From the NCBI GenBank assembly GCA_023401045.1, contig JAEXEM010000202.1, positions 1-10,732 of the forward strand: 10,732 bases of DNA, given 5' to 3'. This document shows, piece after piece, positions 1 through 10,732 of the stretch. Origin of the DNA: Actinomycetes bacterium. Its GTDB lineage: Bacteria > Actinomycetota > Actinomycetes > Actinomycetales > Cellulomonadaceae. The position numbers and the translations under genes were made by a program. Under the pieces are notes generated by a model. It searched no databases. It had not been told where the DNA came from and saw only the letters and a program-made list of their open reading frames with translations. The first letter of the stretch is position 1, and each line of letters opens with the position of its first letter.

Positions 1-2285
<2,285 letters not shown>

Positions 2286-2308
2286 GGTCCGTCCTCCCCA
2301 GCACGACC

Positions 2309-2347
2309 CCCGAGGGGCCCGTCGGTTCGCCCGACGGGCCCCTCGGG
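2309..2347 (+). terminator. Hairpin terminator after rpoC (no U-tract)
   Basis: Perfect 17-bp stem: left arm CCCGAGGGGCCCGTCGG (2309-2325), 5-nt loop TTCGC, right arm CCGACGGGCCCCTCGGG (2331-2347). It begins 23 bases after the rpoC stop. The following bases (CGTCCCCGGG) contain no T-run, so this is a U-less terminator of the kind common in high-GC actinobacteria, or an mRNA 3'-end stabiliser. The hairpin is seen directly; its function is inferred from its place. Confidence 0.85.
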
Positions 2348-2361
2348 CGTCCCCGGGCAGG

Positions 2362-2381
2362 TGAGAGCCGGATGAGAGCCG
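2362..2381 (+). repeat. Tandem direct repeat TGAGAGCCG with 11-bp period
   Basis: TGAGAGCCG occurs at 2362-2370 and again at 2373-2381, so the starts are 11 bases apart, one helical turn. It lies between the rpoC hairpin and the lipoprotein gene, about 120-140 bases upstream of that start. The spacing would suit a dimeric regulator reading one DNA face, but two 9-mers in GC-rich DNA can arise by chance. Confidence 0.5.
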
Positions 2382-2425
2382 ACCAGGGCGGGGGAGACCG
2401 CGGCACCCGCCGACGCGCGAGCCGC

Positions 2426-2431
2426 TAGCAT
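2426..2431 (+). promoter_or_regulatory. Possible -10 element (TAGCAT) for the lipoprotein gene
   Basis: TAGCAT fits the TANNNT pattern of actinobacterial -10 boxes and lies 70 bases upstream of the preferred start codon, downstream of the rpoC hairpin. No recognisable -35 hexamer is seen 16-19 bases upstream, so the assignment is weak. Confidence 0.25.
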
Positions 2432-2491
2432 CTGCGATCGACCGAGGGGTGCGCGGGCGTGCACCGCGCACCGGCGCGCGTCGAGACGGAT

Positions 2492-2495
2492 GGAG
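2492..2495 (+). promoter_or_regulatory. Shine-Dalgarno deciding the lipoprotein start
   Basis: GGAG ends 6 bases before the GTG at 2502. The in-frame ATG at 2490 would overlap this site and has no comparable purine-rich block upstream, so the GTG is preferred. Confidence 0.5.
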
Positions 2496-2501
2496 CGGAC
2501 A

Positions 2502-2852
2502 GTGGCACGAGCAGGGCGAGCGGTCCGGACCGCTCTCGTCGTCGGTGCGGTCGCGGTGCTCGCCGCGTGCGGCGCGCAGGAGCCCGACGTCCCGGAGGAC
2601 GCGATCCACCTGACGTCAGGGGACCCGGTCGAGTACGACGGGCTGACGCTCACCGCCGCGAACTTCGGCGAGGAGACGGTCTCGCTCATCGCGTCCGACG
2701 GCAAGGACTTCGACGACGCGGTCGACCTCACCCTCGGCAGGAGCGGGCAGGTCAAGGGGCGCACGTTCGAGCTCGTCGACCTCCAGGTCGAGGGCGAGGG
2801 CGACGACGTCGTGGAGGAGACCGGCGAGGCCTGGGTCGTCGAGGTCGACTGA
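2502..2852 (+). CDS. Small acidic predicted lipoprotein, function unknown
   Basis: I do not recognise the family. The 116-residue product has an N-terminus with four Arg in the first nine or so residues, a hydrophobic stretch of about 12 residues, and a lipobox L-A-A-C at residues 20-23. This predicts signal peptidase II cleavage and lipid attachment at Cys23, so an anchor on the outer face of the membrane. Gly at +2 gives no special sorting signal. The mature 94 residues hold about 25 Asp/Glu and only 4 Lys/Arg, with no other Cys. Alternating hydrophobic residues suggest a small beta-rich domain. Two stretches look alike (SGDPVEYDGLTLT and SGQVKGRTFELVDL), possibly a weak internal duplication. 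The GTG start is chosen for its GGAG at 6-nt spacing; ATG 2490 would add four residues and give the same mature protein. It lies alone between the rpoC hairpin and the rpsL promoter and is probably its own transcription unit. Confidence 0.8.
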   Translation: MARAGRAVRTALVVGAVAVLAACGAQEPDVPEDAIHLTSGDPVEYDGLTLTAANFGEETVSLIASDGKDFDDAVDLTLGRSGQVKGRTFELVDLQVEGEGDDVVEETGEAWVVEVD

Positions 2853-2865
2853 CGACGTCGCCACG

Positions 2866-2912
2866 CGTGCCGGCGGCCCGCAGGGCGGTGCAGCGCCGCC
2901 CCACCGGCCACG
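2866..2912 (+). terminator. Composite hairpin after the lipoprotein gene, possible terminator
   Basis: Outer stem CGTG-CCGG (2866-2873) pairs with CCGG-C-CACG (2904-2912) with one bulged C. An inner stem GGGCGG (2883-2888) pairs with CCGCCC (2896-2901) around a 7-nt loop. It starts 13 bases after the stop and ends 11 bases before the rpsL -35 box. No T-run follows. It is less perfect than the hairpins after rpoC and tuf. Confidence 0.4.
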
Positions 2913-2923
2913 CACCTGGCCCT

Positions 2924-2952
2924 TTGACGCACCCAGCAGCGGCGGGTAGCGT
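2924..2952 (+). promoter_or_regulatory. Sigma-A-type promoter of the str operon
   Basis: The -35 TTGACG (2924-2929) matches five of six consensus bases. A spacer of exactly 17 bp precedes the -10 TAGCGT (2947-2952), which fits TANNNT. Transcription would start near 2958-2961, giving a leader of about 275 nt before rpsL. A TGCCCGC follows at 2962-2968; the same heptamer sits at the matching place in the rpsJ promoter. Confidence 0.75.
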
Positions 2953-2959
2953 AGGACAC

Positions 2960-3234
2960 CGTGCCCGCGCCGTCGGGCCCTTGCGCGTGCACTCGCGAGC
3001 ACCCTGGGAACGGGGTGTGCGAGTCGCACCGGGTGGTGGTCCCACCTCAGTCGTCACGGTCCCTCGACGGGATGTGCCGCGCGGAGGAACGGGGCGACAC
3101 GCCCGGGCGCGGGGGTCGGAGCGGGACGCAAGACCTCCGGGGTAGCCGCTCGACGGGCGACGATCCGGGCCGAGCCGGCCGTCCTGGGTGACGGGTGCCG
3201 GTCAGACCAGAGAACACCGACAGACGGAGACGTA
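2960..3234 (+). promoter_or_regulatory. Long structured 5' leader of rpsL
   Basis: About 275 nt between the predicted start site and the rpsL GTG, with no convincing gene. GTGCACTCGC (2987-2996) can pair over 10 bp, with one bulged C, with GCGAGTCGCAC (3019-3029). Alternatively, GTGC/GCAC can pair locally at 2987-2990/2999-3002 and at 3017-3020/3026-3029, so the folds compete. Further on are GCGCGGAGG (3079-3087) and a 27-nt block (3094-3120), both shared with the rpsJ leader. The rpsL Shine-Dalgarno GGAGA (3226-3230) ends the leader. The length and shared element suggest cis-regulation; the ligand is unknown. Confidence 0.6.
3094..3120 (+). promoter_or_regulatory. Shared r-protein leader motif, copy 1 (rpsL leader)
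   Basis: GCGACACGCCCG, then GGC, then GCGGGGGTCGGA. It is 25/27 identical to 7917-7943 in the rpsJ leader. CGAC (3095-3098) can pair with GTCG (3115-3118), and CCCG (3102-3105) with CGGG (3110-3113), around the tetraloop GGCG; the unpaired ACG faces a single G. Both differences from copy 2 fall in that loop. It ends 114 bases before the start codon, so it is not a ribosome binding site. Confidence 0.65.
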
Positions 3235-3603
3235 GTGCCTACGATCCAGCAGCTGGTCCGCAAGGGCCGGCAGGCGAAGACGAACAAGTCGAAGACGCCT
3301 GCCCTCAAGGGCTCCCCCCAGCGACGCGGTGTGTGCACCCGCGTCTACACGACCACCCCGAAGAAGCCGAACTCCGCGCTCCGCAAGGTCGCGCGTGTGC
3401 GCCTCTCGTCGGGCATCGAGGTCACCGCGTACATCCCCGGTGTCGGCCACAACCTCCAGGAGCACTCGATCGTGCTCGTCCGCGGCGGTCGTGTGAAGGA
3501 CCTGCCGGGTGTCCGCTACAAGATCGTGCGCGGCGCGCTCGACACCCAGGGTGTCAAGAACCGCAAGCAGGCACGCAGCCGCTACGGCGCGAAGAAGGGC
3601 TGA
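3235..3603 (+). CDS. rpsL: 30S ribosomal protein S12
   Basis: Decoding-centre protein of the small subunit, 122 residues, the usual actinobacterial length. It starts [12 protein letters not shown] and contains the hallmark [13 protein letters not shown] (39-51) and [13 protein letters not shown] (83-95). Lys43 and Lys88, the residues whose change commonly gives streptomycin resistance in actinobacteria, are both wild type, and Asp89 (site of beta-methylthiolation in E. coli, its Asp88) is present. The GTG start is supported by GGAGA at 3226-3230 and by the family N-terminus. First gene of the str operon; rpsG starts only 5 bases after its stop, so the two are likely translationally coupled. 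Confidence 0.98.
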   Translation: MPTIQQLVRKGRQAKTNKSKTPALKGSPQRRGVCTRVYTTTPKKPNSALRKVARVRLSSGIEVTAYIPGVGHNLQEHSIVLVRGGRVKDLPGVRYKIVRGALDTQGVKNRKQARSRYGAKKG

Positions 3604-3608
3604 GTCAC

Positions 3609-4079
3609 ATGCCTCGCAAGGGTCCCGCTCCGAAGCGGCCGCTCATCGTCGACCCGGTCTACGGTTCGCCGGTCGTCACGCAGCTCATCAACAAGGTCCT
3701 CCTCGACGGCAAGAAGACCGTCGCCGAGGCCATCGTCTACGGCGCCCTCGAGGGTGTCCGTGAGAAGACGCAGTCCGACCCGGTCGTCGTGCTCAAGCGC
3801 GCGCTGGACAACGTGCGTCCCGCCATCGAGGTCAAGTCCCGCCGCGTCGGCGGTGCGACCTACCAGGTCCCGGTCGAGGTCCGTCCGGTGCGTGCGACCA
3901 CGCTCGCGCTGCGCTGGCTGACGGACTTCTCGCGCGCCCGTCGCGAGAAGACCATGACCGAGCGCCTCATGAACGAGATCCTCGACGCCTCCAACGGCCT
4001 GGGTGCAGCGGTCAAGCGCCGTGAGGACATGCACAAGATGGCCGAGTCCAACCGGGCCTTCGCGCACTACCGCTGGTGA
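3609..4079 (+). CDS. rpsG: 30S ribosomal protein S7
   Basis: Primary 16S rRNA-binding protein that nucleates assembly of the 30S head and lines the E site. 156 residues, standard length, from [10 protein letters not shown] to AHYRW. Conserved blocks include [29 protein letters not shown] and [10 protein letters not shown]. The frame is open upstream to 3195, but ATG 3609 gives the family N-terminus and lies 5 bases after the rpsL stop; the purine run GAAGAAGGG at the end of rpsL can serve as its Shine-Dalgarno. In E. coli S7 represses its operon by binding the roughly 100-nt rpsL-rpsG spacer. That spacer is absent here, so any feedback must use another site. Confidence 0.98.
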   Translation: MPRKGPAPKRPLIVDPVYGSPVVTQLINKVLLDGKKTVAEAIVYGALEGVREKTQSDPVVVLKRALDNVRPAIEVKSRRVGGATYQVPVEVRPVRATTLALRWLTDFSRARREKTMTERLMNEILDASNGLGAAVKRREDMHKMAESNRAFAHYRW

Positions 4080-4086
4080 GCCGGCG

Positions 4087-4131
4087 GCGCCGCCGCAGGG
4101 CGGTCCCCACCGGGGCCACCTGCGGCGGCGC
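4087..4131 (+). promoter_or_regulatory. Strong intercistronic hairpin between rpsG and fusA
   Basis: GCGCCGCCGCAGG (4087-4099) pairs perfectly with CCTGCGGCGGCGC (4119-4131). Inside it, GG-t-CCCC (4102-4108) can pair with GGGGCC (4112-4117), leaving one bulged T and a 3-nt loop. It begins 7 bases after the rpsG stop and ends 41 bases before the fusA start. No T-run follows, so it could be a partial terminator, a processing or stability element, or an r-protein binding site. The structure is seen; the role is inference. Confidence 0.6.
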
Positions 4132-4172
4132 GCACGGCGCCCGACCGAGCCAACCGACAAGGGGCTATTCCT

Positions 4173-6275
<2,103 letters not shown>

Positions 6276-6396
6276 TCCCACAGGTCGAACCCTGCAGTTC
6301 CAGCTACACATCCGACCCGTAGGACCGCACGTCGAGCAGGTACCGTCTGGTGGCTGCCGTCGGGCAATCTCTACCAAGTCCTGAGGAGGACACCCA

Positions 6397-7588
<1,192 letters not shown>

Positions 7589-7590
<2 letters not shown>

Positions 7591-7612
7591 TCACCGCCCC
7601 TCGGGGCTGATC
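7589..7612 (+). terminator. First hairpin overlapping the tuf stop
   Basis: GATCA (7589-7593) pairs with TGATC (7608-7612), and inside it GCCCC (7596-7600) faces GGGGC (7603-7607), with CC bulged. The stem begins within the tuf stop codon and lies 4 bases before the larger hairpin at 7617. It may act with it as a tandem terminator or protect the mRNA 3' end. Confidence 0.4.
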
Positions 7613-7616
7613 GCTG

Positions 7617-7656
7617 GACGCAGGGCCCGGGAGCCTCGGCTCCCGGGCCCTGCGTC
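7617..7656 (+). terminator. Terminator of the str operon after tuf
   Basis: Perfect 18-bp stem: GACGCAGGGCCCGGGAGC (7617-7634), loop CTCG, GCTCCCGGGCCCTGCGTC (7639-7656). It starts 27 bases after the tuf stop. No T-run follows (GTGCCAGG), as for the rpoC hairpin. It is the strongest hairpin in the window and separates the str operon from the S10 operon. Confidence 0.88.
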
Positions 7657-7722
7657 GTGCCAGGTGTCATGCCAGGTCACGCGCCGCTCGGGCCGCCGGC
7701 CGCACCCGCCTCACCGGCAGGT

Positions 7723-7752
7723 TTGGCCTTCCGGGCGATCGTCTGGCAGACT
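7723..7752 (+). promoter_or_regulatory. Candidate promoter of the S10 operon
   Basis: TTGGCC (7723-7728), an 18-bp spacer, then CAGACT (7747-7752). Both boxes match consensus only partly. Support comes from comparison: TGCCCGC begins 8 bases after this -10 (7761-7767), and the same heptamer begins 9 bases after the rpsL -10. Start of transcription would be near 7758-7762. Confidence 0.45.
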
Positions 7753-7758
7753 ATCCGG

Positions 7759-7980
7759 GTTGCCCGCTGGGGTGCGCCGTCGTGCGCGCCCGTCGGCCGG
7801 GCGACCAGACGTGGCGGACGTCCAGACCTCGGGGGAGACCCGGTGGGGGGCGTCCGACGACAACCACGGCCCCCGTCCCGGGAACGGTACGCAAGCGCGG
7901 AGGCGCGTCGCCGAGAGCGACACGCCCGAGTGCGGGGGTCGGACGAGACCGGTTTTCTAGAGAGAGAAGTAGACGACGCC
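7759..7980 (+). promoter_or_regulatory. Long 5' leader of rpsJ / S10 operon
   Basis: About 220 nt with no convincing gene. It contains several short possible hairpins, such as GACGT/ACGTC at 7808-7812/7818-7822 and CCGT/ACGG at 7873-7876/7884-7887. GCGCGGAGG at 7895-7903 and the 27-nt block at 7917-7943 are shared with the rpsL leader. GGTC (7937-7940) can pair instead with GACC (7947-7950) just before GGTTTT, which would break the motif hairpin. The ribosome site is a purine run AGAGAGAAG (7961-7969), not a clear AGGAGG. In E. coli L4 controls this operon through a leader; no homology to that leader is visible. Confidence 0.55.
7917..7943 (+). promoter_or_regulatory. Shared r-protein leader motif, copy 2 (rpsJ leader)
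   Basis: GCGACACGCCCG, then AGT, then GCGGGGGTCGGA. It differs from copy 1 (3094-3120) only at the first and third bases of the middle triplet, which lie in the predicted loop (AGTG here, GGCG there). The CGAC/GTCG and CCCG/CGGG pairings are preserved. It ends 37 bases before the rpsJ ATG, against 114 before rpsL, so its distance to the start codon is not constrained. Confidence 0.65.
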
Positions 7981-8289
7981 ATGGCGGGACAGAAGATCCG
8001 CATCCGGCTCAAGTCCTACGACCACGAGGTCATCGACAGCTCGGCGCGCAAGATCGTCGACACGGTGACTCGCGCTGGTGCGTCGGTCGTGGGTCCGGTG
8101 CCGCTGCCGACGGAGAAGAACGTCTTCTGCGTCATCCGGTCGCCCCACAAGTACAAGGACAGCCGCGAGCACTTCGAGATGCGCACGCACAAGCGGCTCA
8201 TCGACATCATCGACCCCACGCCGAAGGCCGTCGACTCGCTCATGCGTCTCGACCTGCCCGCGGACGTGAACATCGAGATCAAGCTCTGA
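7981..8289 (+). CDS. rpsJ: 30S ribosomal protein S10
   Basis: Small-subunit head protein; in bacteria it is also NusE, the partner of NusB and NusG in antitermination and transcription-translation coupling. 102 residues, standard length. Family blocks: [51 protein letters not shown] and [15 protein letters not shown] 7981 gives the family N-terminus [10 protein letters not shown]; the frame is open further upstream but that part is leader. First gene of the S10 operon, followed by rplC after 24 bases. Confidence 0.98.
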   Translation: MAGQKIRIRLKSYDHEVIDSSARKIVDTVTRAGASVVGPVPLPTEKNVFCVIRSPHKYKDSREHFEMRTHKRLIDIIDPTPKAVDSLMRLDLPADVNIEIKL

Positions 8290-8313
8290 TCGCTGGGAAG
8301 GGACTGATCTTTC

Positions 8314-8973
8314 ATGGCTACCCAGCAGAACGCGCGCCCCGTCACGGCGCTGCTCGGCACGAAGCTCGGCATGACCCAGGTGTGGGACGAGGCCGGGCGC
8401 CTCGTGCCGGTCACCGTCGTCGCCGTGGGCACGAACGTCGTGACGCAGGTCCGCTCCGCTGAGAGCGACGGCTACGTCGCGGTCCAGCTGGCCTACGGCC
8501 AGATCGACCCGCGCAAGGTCACCAAGCCGCTCAAGGGTCACTTCGAGAAGGCGGGGGTCACCCCTCGTCGGCACGTGACCGAGATCCGCACCACCGACGC
8601 CTCCGAGTACACGCTCGGCCAGGAGATCACCGCGGCGGCCTTCGAGGCCGGCCAGACGGTGGACGTCGTCGGCACCACCAAGGGCAAGGGCACCGCCGGT
8701 GTCATGAAGCGTCACGGCTTCGCCGGCGTCGGCGCCTCCCACGGTGCGCACCGCAACCACCGCAAGCCCGGCTCGATCGGTGGGGCCTCGACCCCGTCGC
8801 GCGTCTTCAAGGGCCTGCGGATGGCCGGTCGGATGGGCGTCGCCCGTCAGACCACCCAGAACCTGACCGTGCACGCGGTCGACGCCGAGAAGGGTCTGCT
8901 GCTCGTCAAGGGCGCCGTTCCCGGGCCCAAGGGCGGCGTCGTCCTCGTGCGTTCCGCTGTGAAGGGTGCGTGA
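8314..8973 (+). CDS. rplC: 50S ribosomal protein L3
   Basis: Early-assembly 23S rRNA-binding protein whose central extension reaches toward the peptidyl-transferase centre. 219 residues. Family features: [14 protein letters not shown] near the N-terminus, the rRNA-contacting loop [25 protein letters not shown] followed by [16 protein letters not shown], and a C-terminal [14 protein letters not shown]. The position equivalent to E. coli Gln150 (methylated by PrmB) is not Gln, as I would expect in actinobacteria. GAAGGGA (8297-8303) at about 10-nt spacing supports ATG 8314. Its stop abuts or overlaps the start of rplD. Confidence 0.98.
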   Translation: MATQQNARPVTALLGTKLGMTQVWDEAGRLVPVTVVAVGTNVVTQVRSAESDGYVAVQLAYGQIDPRKVTKPLKGHFEKAGVTPRRHVTEIRTTDASEYTLGQEITAAAFEAGQTVDVVGTTKGKGTAGVMKRHGFAGVGASHGAHRNHRKPGSIGGASTPSRVFKGLRMAGRMGVARQTTQNLTVHAVDAEKGLLLVKGAVPGPKGGVVLVRSAVKGA

Positions 8974-8978
8974 CCTCC

Positions 8979-9668
8979 ATGAGCGACACGCTCACCGTCG
9001 ACGTCCTCGACGCCAAGGGGAAGAAGGCCGGCACGGCCGACCTGCCCGGTGACGTCTTCGACGTGCAGACGAACGTCCCGCTGATCCACCAGGTCGTCGT
9101 CGCCCAGCTCGCCGCCGCGCGTCAGGGCACCCACGACACCAAGACCCGCGGCGAGGTCCGCGGTGGTGGCAAGAAGCCGTACAAGCAGAAGGGCACCGGC
9201 CGCGCCCGTCAGGGCTCGACCCGTGCGCCGCAGTTCGCCGGCGGTGGCACCGTCCACGGCCCGACGCCTCGCGACTACTCGCAGCGGACCCCGAAGAAGA
9301 TGAAGGCCGCGGCGCTCCGCGGTGCTCTCTCGGACCGTGCGCGTGCCGGCCGCGTCCACGTCGTCACGGGCTTCGCCCCGGGCGAGGTCCCGTCGACCAA
9401 GGCCGCCCTCGCGGTGCTCGACAACCTCTCCGGGCGCAAGAACGTGCTCGTCGTCGTCGAGCGCCAGGACGAGATCACCTGGAAGTCGCTGCGCAACGTC
9501 GAGCGGGTCCACCTGCTCGTCGCCGACCAGCTCAACACCTACGACGTCCTCATCTCGGACGACGTGGTCTTCACGCAGGGCGCGCTCGACGCGTTCCTCG
9601 CCGGCCCCGTCAAGGGTGCCAAGGCCGTGGCGACCGAGTCCGAGGCCGCTCAGGAGGAGACGAAGTGA
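8979..9668 (+). CDS. rplD: 50S ribosomal protein L4
   Basis: Binds domains I and II of 23S rRNA; its extended loop forms part of the exit-tunnel constriction. In E. coli it also represses the S10 operon. 229 residues from ATG 8979 ([11 protein letters not shown]). The conserved tunnel loop is present: [20 protein letters not shown] followed by [15 protein letters not shown]. The C-terminus carries a short Ala/Glu-rich tail ([12 protein letters not shown]). An alternative GTG at 8970 would add MTS and overlap the rplC stop by 4 bases (GTGA). The GAAGGG at 8961-8966 is rather close for the GTG (3 nt) and rather far for the ATG (12 nt), so the start is not fully settled. Confidence 0.96.
   Translation: MSDTLTVDVLDAKGKKAGTADLPGDVFDVQTNVPLIHQVVVAQLAAARQGTHDTKTRGEVRGGGKKPYKQKGTGRARQGSTRAPQFAGGGTVHGPTPRDYSQRTPKKMKAAALRGALSDRARAGRVHVVTGFAPGEVPSTKAALAVLDNLSGRKNVLVVVERQDEITWKSLRNVERVHLLVADQLNTYDVLISDDVVFTQGALDAFLAGPVKGAKAVATESEAAQEETK
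9652..9657 (+). promoter_or_regulatory. Canonical Shine-Dalgarno of rplW inside rplD
   Basis: AGGAGG lies in the last codons of rplD, 7 bases before GTG 9665. It fixes the rplW start even though this overlaps the rplD stop. Confidence 0.8.
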
Positions 9669-9967
9669 CCGCCGTCGGTAAGGACCCGCGCGACATCCTG
9701 ATCGCGCCGGTCGTCTCGGAGAAGAGCTACGGCCTGCTCGACGAGGGCAAGTACACCTTCCTCGTCGACCCGCGGGCCAACAAGACCGAGATCAAGGTCG
9801 CCGTCGAGCAGGTCTTCGGCGTCAAGGTCGACTCGGTCAACACCGCGAACCGTCAGGGCAAGGCCCGCCGGACCCGCTTCGGCATCGGCCGCCGCAAGAA
9901 CACGAAGCGTGCGATCGTCACCCTCCGCGAGGGCTCGATCGACATCTTCGGCGGACCGGTCGGCTGA
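9665..9967 (+). CDS. rplW: 50S ribosomal protein L23
   Basis: Sits at the exit of the peptide tunnel and docks trigger factor and the signal recognition particle. 100 residues, from [20 protein letters not shown] to IFGGPVG. Glu19 in the PVVSEKS motif matches the E. coli glutamate (Glu18) that contacts trigger factor. The basic [18 protein letters not shown] segment is the rRNA-binding loop. The GTG start overlaps the rplD stop as GTGA and has a perfect AGGAGG, which suggests translational coupling with L4. rplB begins 25 bases downstream. Confidence 0.98.
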   Translation: MTAVGKDPRDILIAPVVSEKSYGLLDEGKYTFLVDPRANKTEIKVAVEQVFGVKVDSVNTANRQGKARRTRFGIGRRKNTKRAIVTLREGSIDIFGGPVG

Positions 9968-9992
9968 CCGAGAGCGAAGAGGACGAACTCCC

Positions 9993-10732
<740 letters not shown>

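Noticed and set aside
3072..3191. A 39-codon upstream frame in the rpsL leader (starts [14 protein letters not shown])
   Set aside because: No Shine-Dalgarno, Arg/Gly-rich composition typical of GC-rich non-coding DNA, and it runs through the shared leader motif, whose conservation looks RNA- or DNA-level.
2994..3400. Other open frames on both strands in the rpsL leader and lipoprotein region
   Set aside because: All are Arg/Pro/Ala-rich, lack ribosome sites and show no family motifs.
3235..3603. Streptomycin-resistance changes in S12
   Set aside because: Lys43 and Lys88 are both wild type.
3195..3608. An N-terminal extension of rpsG through the rpsL region
   Set aside because: The frame is open by chance. 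It overlaps all of rpsL, and ATG 3609 gives the conserved S7 N-terminus.
6298..6325. A tuf-specific promoter in the fusA-tuf gap (TTCCAG, 16 bp, TAGGAC)
   Set aside because: Both hexamers are poor and the spacing is short. Another TANNNT-like TACCGT at 6341-6346 has no -35 partner. An internal promoter is possible but not supported.
7657..7980. An upstream extension of rpsJ to 7657
   Set aside because: The frame is open, but the added 108 residues are Arg/Pro/Gly-rich, cover the predicted promoter and leader motif, and are absent from the S10 family.

Overview
The window is a core 'rpoC - str operon - S10 operon' region of a very GC-rich bacterium. All recognisable genes are on the + strand. 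Third codon positions are almost always G or C, and GTG starts are common. RpoC has no large insertion in the trigger loop and ends in an actinobacterial-style acidic tail, and S12, EF-G, EF-Tu, L3 and L4 also look actinobacterial. My impression is Micrococcales, possibly a Cellulomonas-like organism. The phylum is well supported; the genus is a guess.

Layout: 1-2285 is the 3' part of rpoC (RNA polymerase beta'), ending at a perfect 17-bp hairpin without a U-tract. 2502-2852 encodes a small, very acidic predicted lipoprotein of unknown function, followed by a possible composite hairpin terminator. 2853-3234 holds a good sigma-A-type promoter (TTGACG, 17 bp, TAGCGT) and a leader of about 275 nt for rpsL-rpsG-fusA-tuf (S12, S7, EF-G, EF-Tu). 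A strong 13-bp hairpin sits between rpsG and fusA. After tuf come two hairpins in tandem, the second a perfect 18-bp stem. 7657-7980 holds a weaker promoter and a leader of about 220 nt for the S10 operon, of which rpsJ-rplC-rplD-rplW-rplB (S10, L3, L4, L23, and L2 cut by the window end) are visible.

Functionally the region joins transcription (RpoC) to translation: small-subunit proteins, both elongation GTPases, and the large-subunit proteins near the exit tunnel and peptidyl-transferase centre. The genes are conventional, intact and in the usual order. I see no mobile element, CRISPR array, tRNA, rRNA or defence system.

The most interesting signal is non-coding. The leaders of rpsL and rpsJ share a nearly identical 27-nt block (25/27 identical) that can fold into a small hairpin with both differences in the loop. 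Each is preceded by the same 9-mer, and both predicted transcripts begin near the same TGCCCGC. This suggests a shared cis-acting RNA or DNA element co-regulating the two ribosomal operons. The rpsL leader also contains mutually exclusive stems.
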